Shown piece by piece: positions 1-15,900 of a DNA stretch of 64,000 nt. The notes under the pieces are model-generated. The model saw nothing but the letters and a program-made list of their open reading frames with translations, had not been told where the DNA came from and did not search any database. The position numbers were made by a program, and so were the translations under genes. This DNA comes from Nemania diffusa. Lineage: Eukaryota > Ascomycota > Sordariomycetes > Xylariales > Xylariaceae. Location of the stretch: assembly GCA_038501195.1 (NCBI GenBank), contig JBBPUQ010000011.1:558001-622000 (forward strand). Reading direction: 5' to 3'. How positions within the stretch are numbered: the first letter of the stretch is position 1; every line of letters begins with the position of its first letter.

Positions 1-2492
1 TAAATTTTTATTTTATTTAATTATTAATATATAATTAAATAATAAAATAAACTATTTAAATTAAAGTTTAATTATAAATTAAATAAATTAAATTTAAAAT
101 TAAATAATAAATATTAAATTAGTTTAATTTATTAATATTATAACTAAATTAAATTATTATATTAAATTATATTTTAATTAAAAAATATTATATATAAATA
201 TTATATATTTTATTAAACTTAATATATATTGCAATATTTTATTTATATTATAATAAAAATTATTTGTTAATTTTTATAGTTTAATAAATTTTAGTTATAA
301 AATAAGCTTAAAAAAAAGTTGCAATATTTAAGTTTATATATATTATTGCTAAAATGTTTTAATATTAAATAATTTAAAAAAAAAAAAATAGAAATAATTA
401 TTTAAAATAAAAATTAAAACAAAAATTATAACAATAATTTATTAATTAAATTTTTTTTAAAAATTAGTTTAATTTAAAAAGTAGGTTTTTTTTTTAATAG
501 TATTATTAAATTAGTAATTTTATTAGCTATTAATTTAAATAATTAAATTAATATTATAAATTAATTTTTTATATTTTTTAATTTTTTTTATATATTAATT
601 ATATTATTAACTATTATATTTAATAAACTATTTAAAGTTTTATTTAATAATTATTTTTTATATTTAAATGTTTTAAAGTTTATATTAAATATATTTTTAA
701 AAAGTTATATTATTGTTAATTTTTAAAAAAGTAATAAATATTTCAAAGTTTATATTTAAAAATATAAAAAAAAAGTTTATATTTATTATATAAAACTTTT
801 TACTATTATATAATATAAATAGCTAAAAATATATAATTATTAAAAGTATTTAATTTTAGTTTTTAAATATAGTTTTATTAATAAAATAAAATTATATATT
901 ATATTTATAACTAATATTTGTTTTTTTTTTAAGCTTTATAAAAATAATTTATTTATTTTAATTAATTTTAAAATAAAGTTTTTAACATTTATTAATTTGT
1001 AAAATTTATATAATTTATTTAGATTTATTATTAATAATAATATAAGCTTTTATTAAAAAAATATAAAATAATTTAAATATTTAAAGTTATATATAATATA
1101 ATTTAAATATAAATTATAAAAATAAAATTTTTTAACAAATATTTACTTTTTAATAAATAATATATATATATAAAATTAAATAAATAAATTATAAATATAT
1201 AAACAATATAAAATAAAATAATAAAATATAAATAAAAGATTTTATATATTATTAAAAAATTTAGTATAAAATTTAAAAATATAAATATAAATATAAATTA
1301 AAGTTTAAAAAAATAATAATTAAAAATATTATAAATATTAAATAAACAAAAATTAATAAAAGTTTAAAGTTTAAAAAAATAATAAGTTTTAATTAACTAA
1401 TATTATTTTAAATACAATAATGTTAAAAATAAATATAGCTATTTTATATAAAATATAAAAATAATTTATTTTATATAAAGTTTTAATTAGTTAATTTATA
1501 ATTTATTAGTTAAAAGTTTATTATATTAATATTAATTATAACTATTTATTAAATATTGCTATTAAAAAACTAATTTCGTTAATTTTTAATTATAATATTG
1601 CTGATTTTTTACTATTTAATTATTATAGCTATTAAAAAATTAATTTAAATAATTTTATAATAAGTTTTTATTTTTAATGTTTTAAATATAACTATTAAAA
1701 AATTAATTTAACTAAAACATTAAAATAAACTATAAAATTTTAAAGATTTAAATAAAAGTATTAACAATAGCTGCTAATATAAAAATAAAAAATAAAAAAT
1801 TATAAAACTAAAAAATAAAATTATTATAATTATAAAATATATTATATTATTTAAAATATATTGTTGAAAATAATATTATATATTAAATTTAAAAATATAA
1901 TAACAAAAAAAAAAAAGCTAATTTAAAGTTAATAAAAAAAATTTATTTAATTTAAGTTTTAATTTATTTTTATTATTTATTTTTATTTTATTATTAATAA
2001 AACTTATTATAATATAAAGTTTTTTTTTATTAAAATAACTTTTTTATTTAATTGTATTAATAATATATTTACAATATTATAACAATAATATATTAAACTA
2101 ATATAAAAATTTAAAAAATATAAATTTTATAGTTTTAAATTTAAATATAAAATATAAACTTAATATTTATATAAAAAGTTTAAATAGTTATTATATAATT
2201 AATAAATAATTTATTAATATATAACAAAGTTATTAAAAAGCTTTAAAATAAAATAAAAATTTATTATAATATTTTTTATATATTTTATTTTAAAGTATAA
2301 AAATAAAAATAAATTTATATTAAATTAATTATAAACTTTAATATATAAATTAATATTATAAAAAAATAATTATAAAATTTTCATAATATAATTATTAATT
2401 TTATATAAATTATTAATTTTTATTTATATATAAAAGCAGTTATTAAAAAAATATAAAAATAATTATAAAATAATTAAAAAATAAATATTAAC

Positions 2493-2800
2493 TATTAATA
2501 AAACTTTTTATATATATATATATAAAAAAATTTAAAATAATTTATAAAGTTTAAAGTTTGTTTTTAAGTTTTAAAATTTTATATTAATTTATATATATAT
2601 TTTATAAAAAAAAATATAATTAAAAAAGTTATATATAAATTATTTATATATATATATATATAAAACTTATAAGTTATATAAATTTTAATAAATTTTAATA
2701 TTTTTTATTTATTTAATTATTTAATAAAAATTCTAGTTTAAGTTTTAATTATATATATTTAATATATATATATAAATTTTATTAAATTATTAATTTAATA
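2493..2800. repeat. Left LTR of element 1 (308 bp)
   Basis: It aligns without gaps to 8089-8396. Nearly all differences are A/G or C/T transitions, as expected if the two copies were mutated independently by RIP. It is preceded by TTAAC. Confidence 0.75.
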
Positions 2801-5800
2801 TTAAAGCTTTTTTTTTTATATAATAATTTTAGTTTTAATATTAATTAATTTTTTATTATTTTTTTTATTATTTAATTAATTTATATATATTTTTATTTAT
2901 ATAATTAATTTATTTATATTAACTAGTTTTTTTAATATTTAATTAAATATTTTTTTTATATAAATATTTATTAAATTATTTTTATTATTAATTTAATATA
3001 TTTTTATAATTTTATAATTTTTATATATTTTTTAAAATAATATAATATCGATTATAAGTTGCTTTTTTTATATAGTTTTTAATTTAATTAAATATTTATA
3101 TAAAAACTTAAAATTAATATATATAATTAATAATATAATTAATAATTTTATTATATAAATAATTTTTTAAAAAATTATATTAAATATAATAATATAATTA
3201 AATTTATTAATTATATTATATAATTTATTTATTAATATATTATATATAATTTATTTATATTTAATTAAATTATAATAAATAATATTGCTTTTAATTATAA
3301 AAATGTTTTTTATATAACTTTTATTAATTAATATAATTATAAATTTAATTTAAAAATTTAAATTTTTATTATTTATAAATATTTTATTAATAAAAATAAA
3401 AATTTTTATATAATTAAAGTTTAAAAATATATAATATAGTTTTTATTATATATTATTAATTTATTATTATATTTATATATTTAATATTTTAATATTATTT
3501 TTTAATAGTTTTTAAATTTATATAATAATTAATAAATTATATAATATTTTTAGTTAATATATTAATATAATATATATATTTTAAATTTATTAAATAATAT
3601 ATTATTAAAAATAATTTTTTATATAAAAATTTATAATATATAATTATTTAATTTGTTTTTATTAAATAAAAAAGAAATTTTATTTATTTATTTAAATTTT
3701 ATTTTTGTTAAATTTAATAAAATATTTAAATATTAATTTTGCTTTTAATTTTATATAAAATAATATTTTAGTTTTTTTTTTATATAAAAACTTTTTAAAT
3801 ATAATATTAAAAATATTATTTATTTAAAATTTTATAATTATAAATTTATTAATTTTTTTTTAATATATAATAAATATAAATTATATATAAATATTTTTAT
3901 ATTTAATTTTTAATAATAATATTTATAATAAATTTTATATTAATATAATTTAAATTTAATTAATTTATATAATAATTATATAATTTAAAATATAATATTT
4001 ATTAAATATTTATTTTTTAATTTTTTTAATAAATAAATATAAATTTTTTAATTTAATTTATTATATAATTATATATATATTTAAAAAATATTTTTTAATT
4101 TTATATATATATTATAATTTTAAATTAATAATAATTTTAAAGTTATAATAAATTATTAATTTATATATTAAATTGTTAATATTTATATAAAAATTTAAAT
4201 TTTATTATTATTTTTATAATTTTATATAATTAATTTAAATTTTTTATATAGTTTAGTTATTTTATTTTTAATTTTTTATATAAATTTAGTTTAAAAAATT
4301 TTTATTTAATTATATTAATTTAAATTATATTATATAAATTAAAATATATTTTAAGTTATAAATATATTTATTTTAATTATATTTAATTGTTTAAAAAATA
4401 TAATAAATATAATAATTATATTATTTTATTTTAATTATATAACTAAAATATAATTATTAATTTTTTTTAATATAAAATATTAATTATTAATAAATATAAA
4501 TAATTTTTTTAATTTATTTTTATATTAAAGTTATAATTATTTAATATTTTAAAAAAAGTTATATAAAAAATTATTTTTTTTATATAATAAATTAAATATA
4601 ATTTTTTGTTAATAATATAATTTAATTTATATATAATAAAATTTAATTAATTTATTTATTATATTAATTATAATATTATAATTTTTAATTATAAAAATTT
4701 TATATAGTTTTATTTAGTTTTTATATTTTTTTTATATTATAATTTTATTTTAAAAAAATAAAAAAAATATTTTATATAATAATATTAATTTATATTTAAT
4801 TTATATAATTTAGTTAATATTAATTTTTATATAAATATTTTTTAATATTTTTATAATTTTTTATATAATTTTTGCTTTTTAAATAATTTTTAATAAAAAT
4901 ATAAATTATTATTAATTTTAAAATAAGTTTTAAAAATTAATAAAATAAATATAAAATTATTTAATTTAGCTATATTATTTAAAACTTTTATAATTATTTA
5001 TAATATTGTTTTTTTATTTATATAATAATTTATTTTTTTATATAAAATATTAAATATATAATAAAATAATATATATATTTATTTAACTTTTTTAATAATT
5101 TAATATATTTTAATAAATATTTTTTTATATAAAGTTTTAACTAGTTATATATTATTATAAAATTTTTTAAATAAAAAATTTATATTAAAATTATATATAA
5201 TATAATTAAATAATTTTTAATATATTAAAATTTAATATTAATATAATATATTTTAAATATTATATATATTTAAAAATTTTAAAAATTTAACTATTTAAAA
5301 TAAAATATTTATATTAATTATATATAAAGTTAATTATTTGTTAATTTATATAATATTAATAATAATTTTATAATTAAAATTATATTTATTTTTTAATAAA
5401 AATTTAAATTTTTTTAAAGTTTAATTATATAATTAATAATAATAACAAAACTTTTTAATTTTTTAAAATATTAAAATATTAATATTATTATATTTAATTT
5501 TTTATAATAATTTTATAAATTTTTTTATATAAAAATATTTAAATTAATAATATAATTTTTAAAACTTTTATTTTATAAAATAATTTGTAGTTTTTAATTA
5601 GTTAATATTAAAAAATAAATATTTTTATTTTTATATAATTAATATTATTATATTATTTTATTATATAATTATATTTTATATATTATTAAAATAAATATAT
5701 AATTAATTTATATTTTATAATAATAATAAAAATAAAATTAATATATTTAAAATATAAAATTTAATTAATTTAATTAATATTAAAATTGTTATAATATTTA

Positions 5801-8088
5801 TAACTTTAAAGTTTTTAATATTATTAAATCAAATTATTATATTATTTAAAGTTTAATTTATTTATATAAAAAAGTTTTTTTATATAAAAGTTTTAATTTA
5901 AGCTTTTTTAATAATTAAAATTTTAACTATATTAATATTTTATAAAATATTTTAATATTTTATATTATATTAATTATTTAAATAAAAATTATTTAATATT
6001 AATATTTAATTTTAAATATATATAGTTTTTTTATTATATAATAAAAATATATTAAATTTATTAAAAATTAAATTGTTTTATTTTTAGTTTTAAAATTTAA
6101 ATTATTATTAAATTTGTTATTATATAAAAAGTTTTTATTACTTTTATAATTTAATATAAATATATTATATTTTTTATATAATAAAACATTTTATTTTAAA
6201 ATATTATATATAATAAAATATTGCTTTTTTATTTTTGATTTTTTTTATTAATTATAATTAATAAATTAACAATTAAACTTTTTATAAATAAAGTATTTTT
6301 TATTATTTTTGTTATTTTTATTATATAATTGTTATAGTTTTTAATAAAAGTTTTTTTTTAAACTATAATTATATAATTGTTTTAAATATTTAATATTATA
6401 TTACTTATTAATAAAATAAACATTTGTTATATAATAATAGTTTATTTTTTAATTAAAAAAAACTTGCAATATTATTTATAAATTAAAAAATAAAGTTTTA
6501 TATATAAACTTTTAATTAATTAAAATAACTTTAAATTTAAATATATTAAAATATATTTATATAATTATTATATAAAATAATATTTTTTTATAATAACTAA
6601 ATTTTAAAATATATTATATAAATTAAAATTTATTAATTATAATTTTTAATATTTTAAATATTATTTTTATAAAATTATTTTATTTTATTTATATAAAAAT
6701 AATAATAATTTAATTAATTTAATATTAACTATAATTAATTATTATATTAAAATAATTATTAAATATTATATAAATTTTATTTTATTTATATATTAAACTA
6801 ATATAATTAAAATAATATTATTTAATTTTTTTTTTTAATATAAAAAAAAATATTATATAGTATTATTTTTTAATAATTTTAATTAATAATATATTAAAAT
6901 AAAAATTCAAGTTTTATTATATAATATATTATATAGTTTATTGTTATAGTTTTAATTAAATTATTATATTTTAGTAAATATAATAAATTAAGCTATTTTA
7001 ATTAAATTATTATAAATAATTTAAATAAAAAAAAGTTTATATAATTGATTTTTATATATAAATAAAAATATAAAATATATAATAAAAATTTTAAAAATAA
7101 ATATAAATTTTTAAATTTTTATTTATATAAAAAAACTAAATATTTAATTATTTATATTAAATATTAAAATATATATTAGTATTATTAATTTAAATATAAC
7201 TAATTATAATATTAAATAATTTATTTATATAATTAAAAATTTTAATATATTTATTAATATAAATATTAAAACTGTTTATATAAATATATTATTATTTAAA
7301 TTTTTATTGTTTTTATTTATATATTTTTTAATAATATATAAAAGCTTATTTTTAAGCAATTTTTTATATATTTTAATATTTTTGTTATTTTTAACAATAA
7401 TAATAAATTTTTTTTAAAATATATAACTAATATTTATTAATATTAATTTTATTTAATTATTAAAATTTATTATAAACATTTATATAAACTATTTATTTTT
7501 AATTTTTAATTATATATAGTTTTATAAATATTTTATAAAATATATTATTAATTGTAAAAATTTAACAAATTAATTAAAATTAATAATTATATTTTAATAT
7601 TTAAAATCAATTTGTTTTTTTTAAATTTTTATTTAAATATTACTATTTTTAATTATATTTTTATATATAAATTTATTTTTATTATGTAAAGTTATTAATT
7701 TATTGTTTTAAATTTATTTAATTACTGCAGTTATAACTATTAAAATTACTTTTATTATAAATATTAATATAGTTATAAAAAATAATAAAATAAAAAAAAT
7801 AAAATAAATAAAATAATTAAAAAAGTAAATATATAAAATAGTTTATAATTTTATTAGTTTTTATATAAAAATAATTAAATTATTATATAAAACTAATTTT
7901 AACTTTATAATAATTAAGTTTTTTTTATTTAATAATTAATTCAATATATTTTTAACTAATTAATATAAATAATAATTTATTTTTTATATAAAAAAAAAAA
8001 AAAAATATAAAAACTACTTTTAATAATAGCTAATTTTTATTTTTTTTATTTTATTAATTTATAATTATATTTTATAATTATTAATTAA

Positions 8089-8396
8089 TATTAATAAAAC
8101 TTTTTATATATATATATATAAAAAAATTTAAAATAATTTATAAAGTTTAAAATTTATTTTTAAATTTTAAAGTTTTATATTAATTTATATATATATTTTA
8201 TAAAAAAAAATATAATTAAAAAAGTTATATATAAATTATTTATATATATATATATATAAAACTTATAAATTTTATAAATTTTATTAAGTTTTTATATTTT
8301 TTATTTATTTAGTTATTTAATAAAAGTTCTAGTTTAAATCTTAGTTATATATACTTAGTATATATATACAAATTTTGTTAAATCATTAATTTAATA
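8089..8396. repeat. Right LTR of element 1 (308 bp)
   Basis: This is the partner of 2493-2800, followed by the matching TTAAC. Its last 70 bases keep more G and C than the left copy, so the two copies were mutated unequally. Confidence 0.75.
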
Positions 8397-11300
8397 TTAA
8401 CTTTATTATTAACAATTTTTAAAAAAAAAATATAATAATTAAATTTATAATATAGTTTTTAATTTTTATTAATAAATTTTTTATAAATAAAATTTTATTT
8501 AAATTTATTATTAAATATTTTAATAATAAAACTTATATATAAAAATAATTAATTAGTAAATATTTTTAAACAATATAAATATATAATATTTTAAAAATAG
8601 CAGCTATTTAATATTAAATTATATATATTTAGTTTATAATATTAACAAATATTAAAAACTTAAAAAACTTTGATTTAAATAAATTTAATAATAAATATAA
8701 ACTTTTGATTTTATTATAAAGTTTTTTTTAAAAACTATTATAAAAGTTTATAAATAATAATAAAAACAATAACAATAATTTATTTTAATTTATAAATAGC
8801 AAAAATAAATTAATATAAATTATAAAATATTTAATTTATTTTTTAATAATTACAATAATTAATTTTATTTAATTAAACAAATTTATTAATTATAATAATA
8901 AAGATTTTTTAAAATTTTAACTATAGTAAAACTAAATATAAATATATATATAAACTTATATTAATACTTTTTTAAATAATTATATTTAAATTAACTAAAT
9001 TAATTTTTTATTAATTAATAAAGCTTAAATATAATATTAATAAAAAGTTTTTTAATTAAATCGATTAAATTTTTAAAATTGTTAATTAGTTTATAAAGCT
9101 ATTTTAAAAAATTGTTTTTAAAACTTTTTTAAAAAGTATTAAAATTTTAAAAGAATATATAAGCTAAAATATTAAAATAATATAACGTAATATTTTATAA
9201 AATTATTAAATAGTTTAAAATTATATTTTAAATTTATATAGTTAAAACTTTTTTTAATAAAATTATTAAATTAATTTATAATAAAAAAAACAGCTTTTTT
9301 AAAAATAACAATAATTTTTTTAAAATTATTAAAAAAACTAGCTAAATTTATAAAAATATATTAACTAATTTAAATATTTTATTAAAAAAAAAGCTTATTT
9401 TAATTTAAAAATATTTAAAGTTAAATTAAATTAATAGTAAATATAAAAATTGCTTTAATTTTAATAACTAAAATTAATTTTTAAAAAAAAATATTAATAA
9501 AAAGTTTATTAATAAAAATTTAAAAAAATTAGCTAAAATTAATTTTAAATTAAAGTATTAAATATTTAATAAAAACATTTTAATTAATATTATTTAAACT
9601 GTTATTAATTAATTTAAAAAAAATAAAAAAATATATTAATATTATAATTATAATAACTATTAAACTTTAGTTTATTTTATTTAAAAAAATATTAATAAAT
9701 AAAATTTATTTTTAATATTAAAAAAAAATTTTATTATTAAATATAAAAATAATAAAAAGTTATTATTATTTATTTAAAAAAAAACTAAAATAAATATAAT
9801 TATATTAAATTAATTTATATTTTATTTTATTAAAATAAAAAACTTTAAATTAAATTTTTAAATAACTTTTATATTATATTTTATAAAAATTTATAATTAA
9901 ATTAAAATAAAATTATTATAACTTTTATATTTAAAAAAAACTGCAATATTAAATTAAATAATAATAAATAAATTAATAAACAATTTAAATTTAACAAATA
10001 ATTTATTATATTTATAACTTTTATATATAATAAAAAAAAAACATTTAATATAAATTTTATTAAATATTAATAATTTAATATTAATATTTTTTTTTATTTA
10101 AATTTAAAAATAAAAACTTTTAATTATTAAATATAAAACTTTAAAACTAATAACTATTTTTAATATTATTATTATAAAAAAAACAAAAAATATTATATAA
10201 ATAATTTAATATTTTAATATTAAAATAATTATTTTATTTAATTTAATTTCAAATTAACTATTTTTAATATATAATATAATATTATTTTATTACAATAATA
10301 AATAAAATAGTATTAATTAATTTATTTTTTTAATAAAAATAAAATATAATTTATTTTATATTACTGCTATAAAAATTATATTAATTAAGCTATATTAAAA
10401 TAATTAAAAATAAACTTTTATAATATTATATTAATATAAACAGCAATTTAAGCTACTTTAAAAAATATATTAGTTAAATTTTAAAAATATTTATTAATTA
10501 TAAATAAAAAAACTGCTATAAAACTTTTAAACTATTAGCTATAAAACTACAAAATAAACTTTTATAAAAATAAATTATTTTTATAAAAACTTTTATATAT
10601 TATAAATATAAAAAAACTTAATATTTTTAAGCTATAGTTTAAAAAAATATTAAATAATAGTTATATTTATAAATTAACTTTTTTATATAAAACTTTTTTT
10701 ATATTTATAAAAAAAAAAAACTTAAATAATTTTTTATATTTTATAATAAATTATAAAAAATTTAATAAAATTATAATATTTATATAATATTTTATTTTTT
10801 TAATTAATAAATGTTAAATTTAATTTTATATAGCTATATAATTTATTAAAATTAATTTAAAATTTAAGTTTTATTTAATATAAATTAAAAAAAGTTATAA
10901 ATAAAAAATTACTTTTTATTATAAATATAAACTTTTTAAATATATTATTATATTAATAAAGTTTATTAATATATTTATTATTTTTTAGTTAATAATAAAT
11001 AATATTTTTAAAAATTTTATTAATAATAAACTGTTTATATATTTTAACAATTTTTTAATTTATATAAATATAATAAAAAAATATAATTATATTATAAAAA
11101 AAATATTTTAATATTTAATTAAATATAATTTTGCTATTATATTATAAAAATATAAATATAAAATATAAAAAATAAAATTTTTCAATTATATTATTAATAT
11201 AAAAAAAATTGCTATAGTTAAAAATAAAATTAATTATATTATTAAATAAAAAATATTAAAAATTTTTAAAAAATATTAATAATTTATAAACTTTATTAAT

Positions 11301-12742
11301 TTTTATTAATAATTTATTAAAAACTTTTTTAAAATTATAAAATTATTAATAAATATTAATAAAAAAAATAAAAAAAATTAAAAATAAACAATAAAAATAA
11401 ATAAAATGTTTTAATTTTTTAAATATTATTTTATTATAGCTTTAATTTTTATATATTTTAATTTTAAATATATAATATATATTAAAATTAATATTTTAAA
11501 TTTTGCTTTAAAAATAATTATATTTTAAAAAAATAAAAATAAAAAGTTATAATTTATAACTTTTTATTTTAAAAAATTTATATTAATTAAAATAAACTAT
11601 AAAATTTATAATAAAAAATTATTTATAATTATAAACTTTTTTAATTAATAAAAATAATATTTAAAAAAAATTAAATATTAAATTAAAATATATTTAAATT
11701 ATTAAAATTTAATATATTTTATAATAGCTAAAATTTTAAATAAAAAACAAATATAATAAATTTAATAATTATTAATATATTAATTTATTATTAATTATAA
11801 ATTTAATAAATAAAATAAAAAAATTAATATTTTATTTATATTGATTTAATATTAACTTAAAAAAAAAAAACTAAAAATTAATTTATAAAGTTAATTTTAT
11901 AAAATAAACATTTTTTATATTTTAATAAACTTTTAAAATTAATATTTATATTTTTTATTATAATTATATTAATTCTTTAATAATTTTATAATTTATTAAT
12001 ATTTAAATAAACAATAAATTTTATAAAATATAAAAAAAAAGTAAAACTAAAAAATCTTAAATATATTTTAAAAATATAAATTTTATATAAAAATATAATA
12101 ATTATAAAAAATAGCTTATTATATATAAAAAAATATTTATAAATATTTTAAATTTTATAATAAAAAATAATAAAATTAAAATATAATATTTTAATTATTA
12201 ATTATATAAATATAAATAAAACTTTTAAATTAATTATATATAATTTTTAATAATTTAATATTAAAAAAATTATAAAAAATTTTATAAATAATTATTTAAA
12301 ATATTAATATAATAAAATATTTAAATATATATTTTTTAATTATTTATAATTTATAAAGCTTTATTATAAATTATAAAATATAATAATAATAAATTTTATT
12401 ATTAATTTATTTTTTTTTAATAAATATAATTTTATTTAAATAATAATTGATTTTTTTATTAAAATAAAATATTTTATTTTATTAAAAATAAAAATAAAAA
12501 AAACTGAAAATTTTATTAAAATTTTTATAAAAATTTATTAAAAATATTATAGTTTTTTTTTTAATATAATATTTAATAAAAATTTTAAATTTATAATATA
12601 TTTATAAAAAAAAATTTTTAAATTAATAAATATTAAACTTTATATAAATATAATATTTTATTTTTAAATTAATAATTAAATTAAATAATTAAATCAATTT
12701 TTTAAAGTTTATTTATATATTTTTATAAATTATAAAATATTA

Positions 12743-12977
12743 TATTATATAAACTTTATAAAAAAAGTAGAACTTTAAGTAAATAAAGTTATATTATATA
12801 AAAAATTTACAAATAAAAAAAAAAAAAAAAAGTTAAAAATTTTTCTATAAAAAAATTATTTATATATATATATATAAAATAATTTAAAATAATAATAAGT
12901 AAAATTATTTATTTAATTAAATAATAAAACTATTTAATTTATTTAATTAATTAAATTAATATTAATTAATTATAATT
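12743..12977. repeat. Left LTR of element 2 (235 bp)
   Basis: It aligns base for base with 19215-19449, differing almost only by transitions. This copy carries the mutated state (T or A) at most differing sites. Confidence 0.75.
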
Positions 12978-15900
12978 ACTTTTTTTTTAAAAAAATAGTT
13001 TATTTATAAGTTATAAAAATTAAATATATAAATTTTAATTAACTGTTTTTTAACAAAAAAAAAAATCGTTTTAAATATTTACTATATTATTAATTATTAA
13101 GTCTTTTTTTTTTTAAGTTATAATATAGCTTTTTTATATGTTAATATTACTGTTTTTTTTTAATATTATATTTTAAGCATATTTTTTATATGTTTTTTTT
13201 TTTTTATATAAAGTTAATAAATTATTATTTTTGTAAAATTTTTTAATAATATTGTTTTAAACTATTTATAGCTAATTTTTTAGTTTTAACAATAATTTTA
13301 TTATATTTAAATTATTGTTGTAAAACTTTTTTAATAATATAAAACTATTTCAAAAGTTTTTAATATAATATTATTTATTATTAATATTTTAATTTTTTTA
13401 ATCAATTTAATATTATAACTTTTAATAATATAAATATGTTATATATATTTTTTTTACTTTAAATTTTTTTTTATTTTTAAATTTAAATATTTTATTTTTA
13501 AAGTTATTGCTTTTTTGTTTTATTAATAAATTATTGAAGTATTTTTATAATTAATTTATATAATATTAATTTAAACTTTTTAAAACAAAAAAACTTATAG
13601 TATAAATATATTATTATTTTTTTTTAAAATTTTATATATTTATTATATTATTAAATAATTAAGTTTATTTAAAAGTTTATTAATTATTTAAAATTACTAT
13701 TTTTTTAATATAAATATATAATTATTTATATTAAAGTTAAAATTTTAATACTTTTTATTAATTTATATAATTATATAATATTATATATATTTTAGTTTTT
13801 TTTTAATAAAGTTTATAAATTATATAATTTTTTATATTTTATTTTAAGCTTTAAATTATAATATTTTTTTAACTATTAATAAATTTTTTAGTTTTTTTTA
13901 AACTATATAATTTTTTTAATTAAAATAAAATAATATTAAAAAACTTATTTCAATTTTATAAAAAAATAATTTAATAAATTTATAAAGTAATAATATTTAT
14001 ATATAATTTATAACTAAAATTTATTTAAACTAGTTATTTTAATAATAATTAATATAAAATTAAAATTGTTAATTTAAATATTTATTTATAATTTTAGTTT
14101 ATTTTATAGTTTTATAATAATTTATAAATATTAAAATATATTAAACTTTTATAATTTTATATAGTTTATTTATAAAAATAAATATAAATTAAAATTTTTT
14201 ATTAAAAGTTATTATAATTAATATTTTAAAAATTTTAAAAAAGCTTTTATAGTATATTTATATAACATTTTTTATAGTTGTTTATATAATATATAATATA
14301 GTTTATATTTTTTTTTTTAAATAATTTATTATAATTAATATATTATTATAACTATATTTATTTTTAAATATTTATTTAAAATTTATAACTAAATATTTTT
14401 AAATATAATTTAAAATAAAAAAAAAAAATAAGTTTATTAAATATTTTATTATATAAAATTTTTATAAAACAATATTTTATATAGTTAAAAATATATATAT
14501 TATAGTTTTTTTTAAATTTAAATTATTAATAATATTTTATAAAAAGTTTATATATTTTTTTTTTTTTAAATATATAGTAAATATTTTATTATATATTTTT
14601 TAAATAAATTATATATATAAATATAAAAAATTAAAAACTATAAATTTTTTATTATAAATAGTTAAACTATTAATTAATTATTATAAGTTATTATTATTAA
14701 AAGTAGTTTTTTTATAATAGATTTTTATATTAAAGTTTTTTTTGTTTTTTTTAAATATTTTTATAATTAGCTAAAAACTTAACAAAACTTTTATATTTTT
14801 TTATAACTTTATAATAAATAACTCGACTTAAAATATTATTTATATAAATATATTATAAATTATATTATTTAATAGTTAAAAAATTATTAAATATTTTTAT
14901 ACTTTTTTTTTTTTTTTATATATAACAAAGTTTTTATATTTTTTTATTAATATATTAATTAATATATTCTTTTTTTTAAAGCAATAAATAATATAAAAAT
15001 TATATTTTATAAATAATTTTATTTATTTTATTTGTTATAAGTTTAAATATTATTTTTAATTAAAATATTTTAAAATTTAATAATTAATTATTATTAAAAA
15101 TAGCTTAATATAATTATTAATTAATTTAAATCGTTATTTTTTAAAAGCTAAAAATATTACAAACATTTTTTTATTAAAAATTTTATAATTTAGTTTAATA
15201 TTATATAAAATTTTAAAATAATATATAATTAAATATTAATTATTTTTATATTTTTATAATAAAATATTTATAGTTATATTATTAAAAGTATTAATTTCGA
15301 TTTTAATAAATAAACTATATTTATAATATTATAATATTAAATAAAATATAAAAGTTTTTTTTAATTATAAAAATATTTAGTTATATTTATTAATTTATAA
15401 AAAACTTATTTTTTTTTTTATTAAATATATTATAAATTTAACAATTTAGTTATAATTTTTTATAAATTTTTTATAGAAATTACAAAATTTTAAAAAAAAC
15501 TATATTTTTTTTATAATAATAAAAACTTTTTAGTTTTTTATTACTTTTATTTTAATTAAGTCAATTTAAATATTATTTATATTAATAATATATTTTAAAA
15601 TTTTAATTTTTATAATATAAAATTTAAACTTTTTTAAATTTATTTAAAATTTAATAATATATAATTGTTATAATATTAACTATATATATTTTTAATAATT
15701 TTTTAAATTAATTAAATAAATAAAAATATTATTTATATATATATTATAAAAATTATTTAAATAATTAAACAATATATTATTAATATATTTTTAAAATATA
15801 ATAAAACTATTAATTAAACTAAAAAAAAATACTTTATATTTAAAAAATCTATAATATATATAAAAAATTATTAAATTTTTTTATTTAAATTTTATATATA

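Larger units (their letters stand above)
2493..8396. mobile_element. LTR retrotransposon 1, erased by RIP
   Basis: Two direct repeats of equal length (308 bp, at 2493-2800 and 8089-8396) bound an interior of about 5.3 kb. The element is flanked by the 5-bp duplication TTAAC (2488-2492 and 8397-8401). The repeats start TATTAATAAAAC and end TTTAATA, which fits TGTTAA...TTAACA termini after C-to-T and G-to-A change. No gag or pol frame survives, so superfamily and orientation are unknown. Size and LTR length would fit Ty1/copia or Ty3/gypsy. Confidence 0.75.

Noticed and set aside
1..300. Telomere
   Set aside because: No TTAGGG or CCCTAA repeats at either end of the window.
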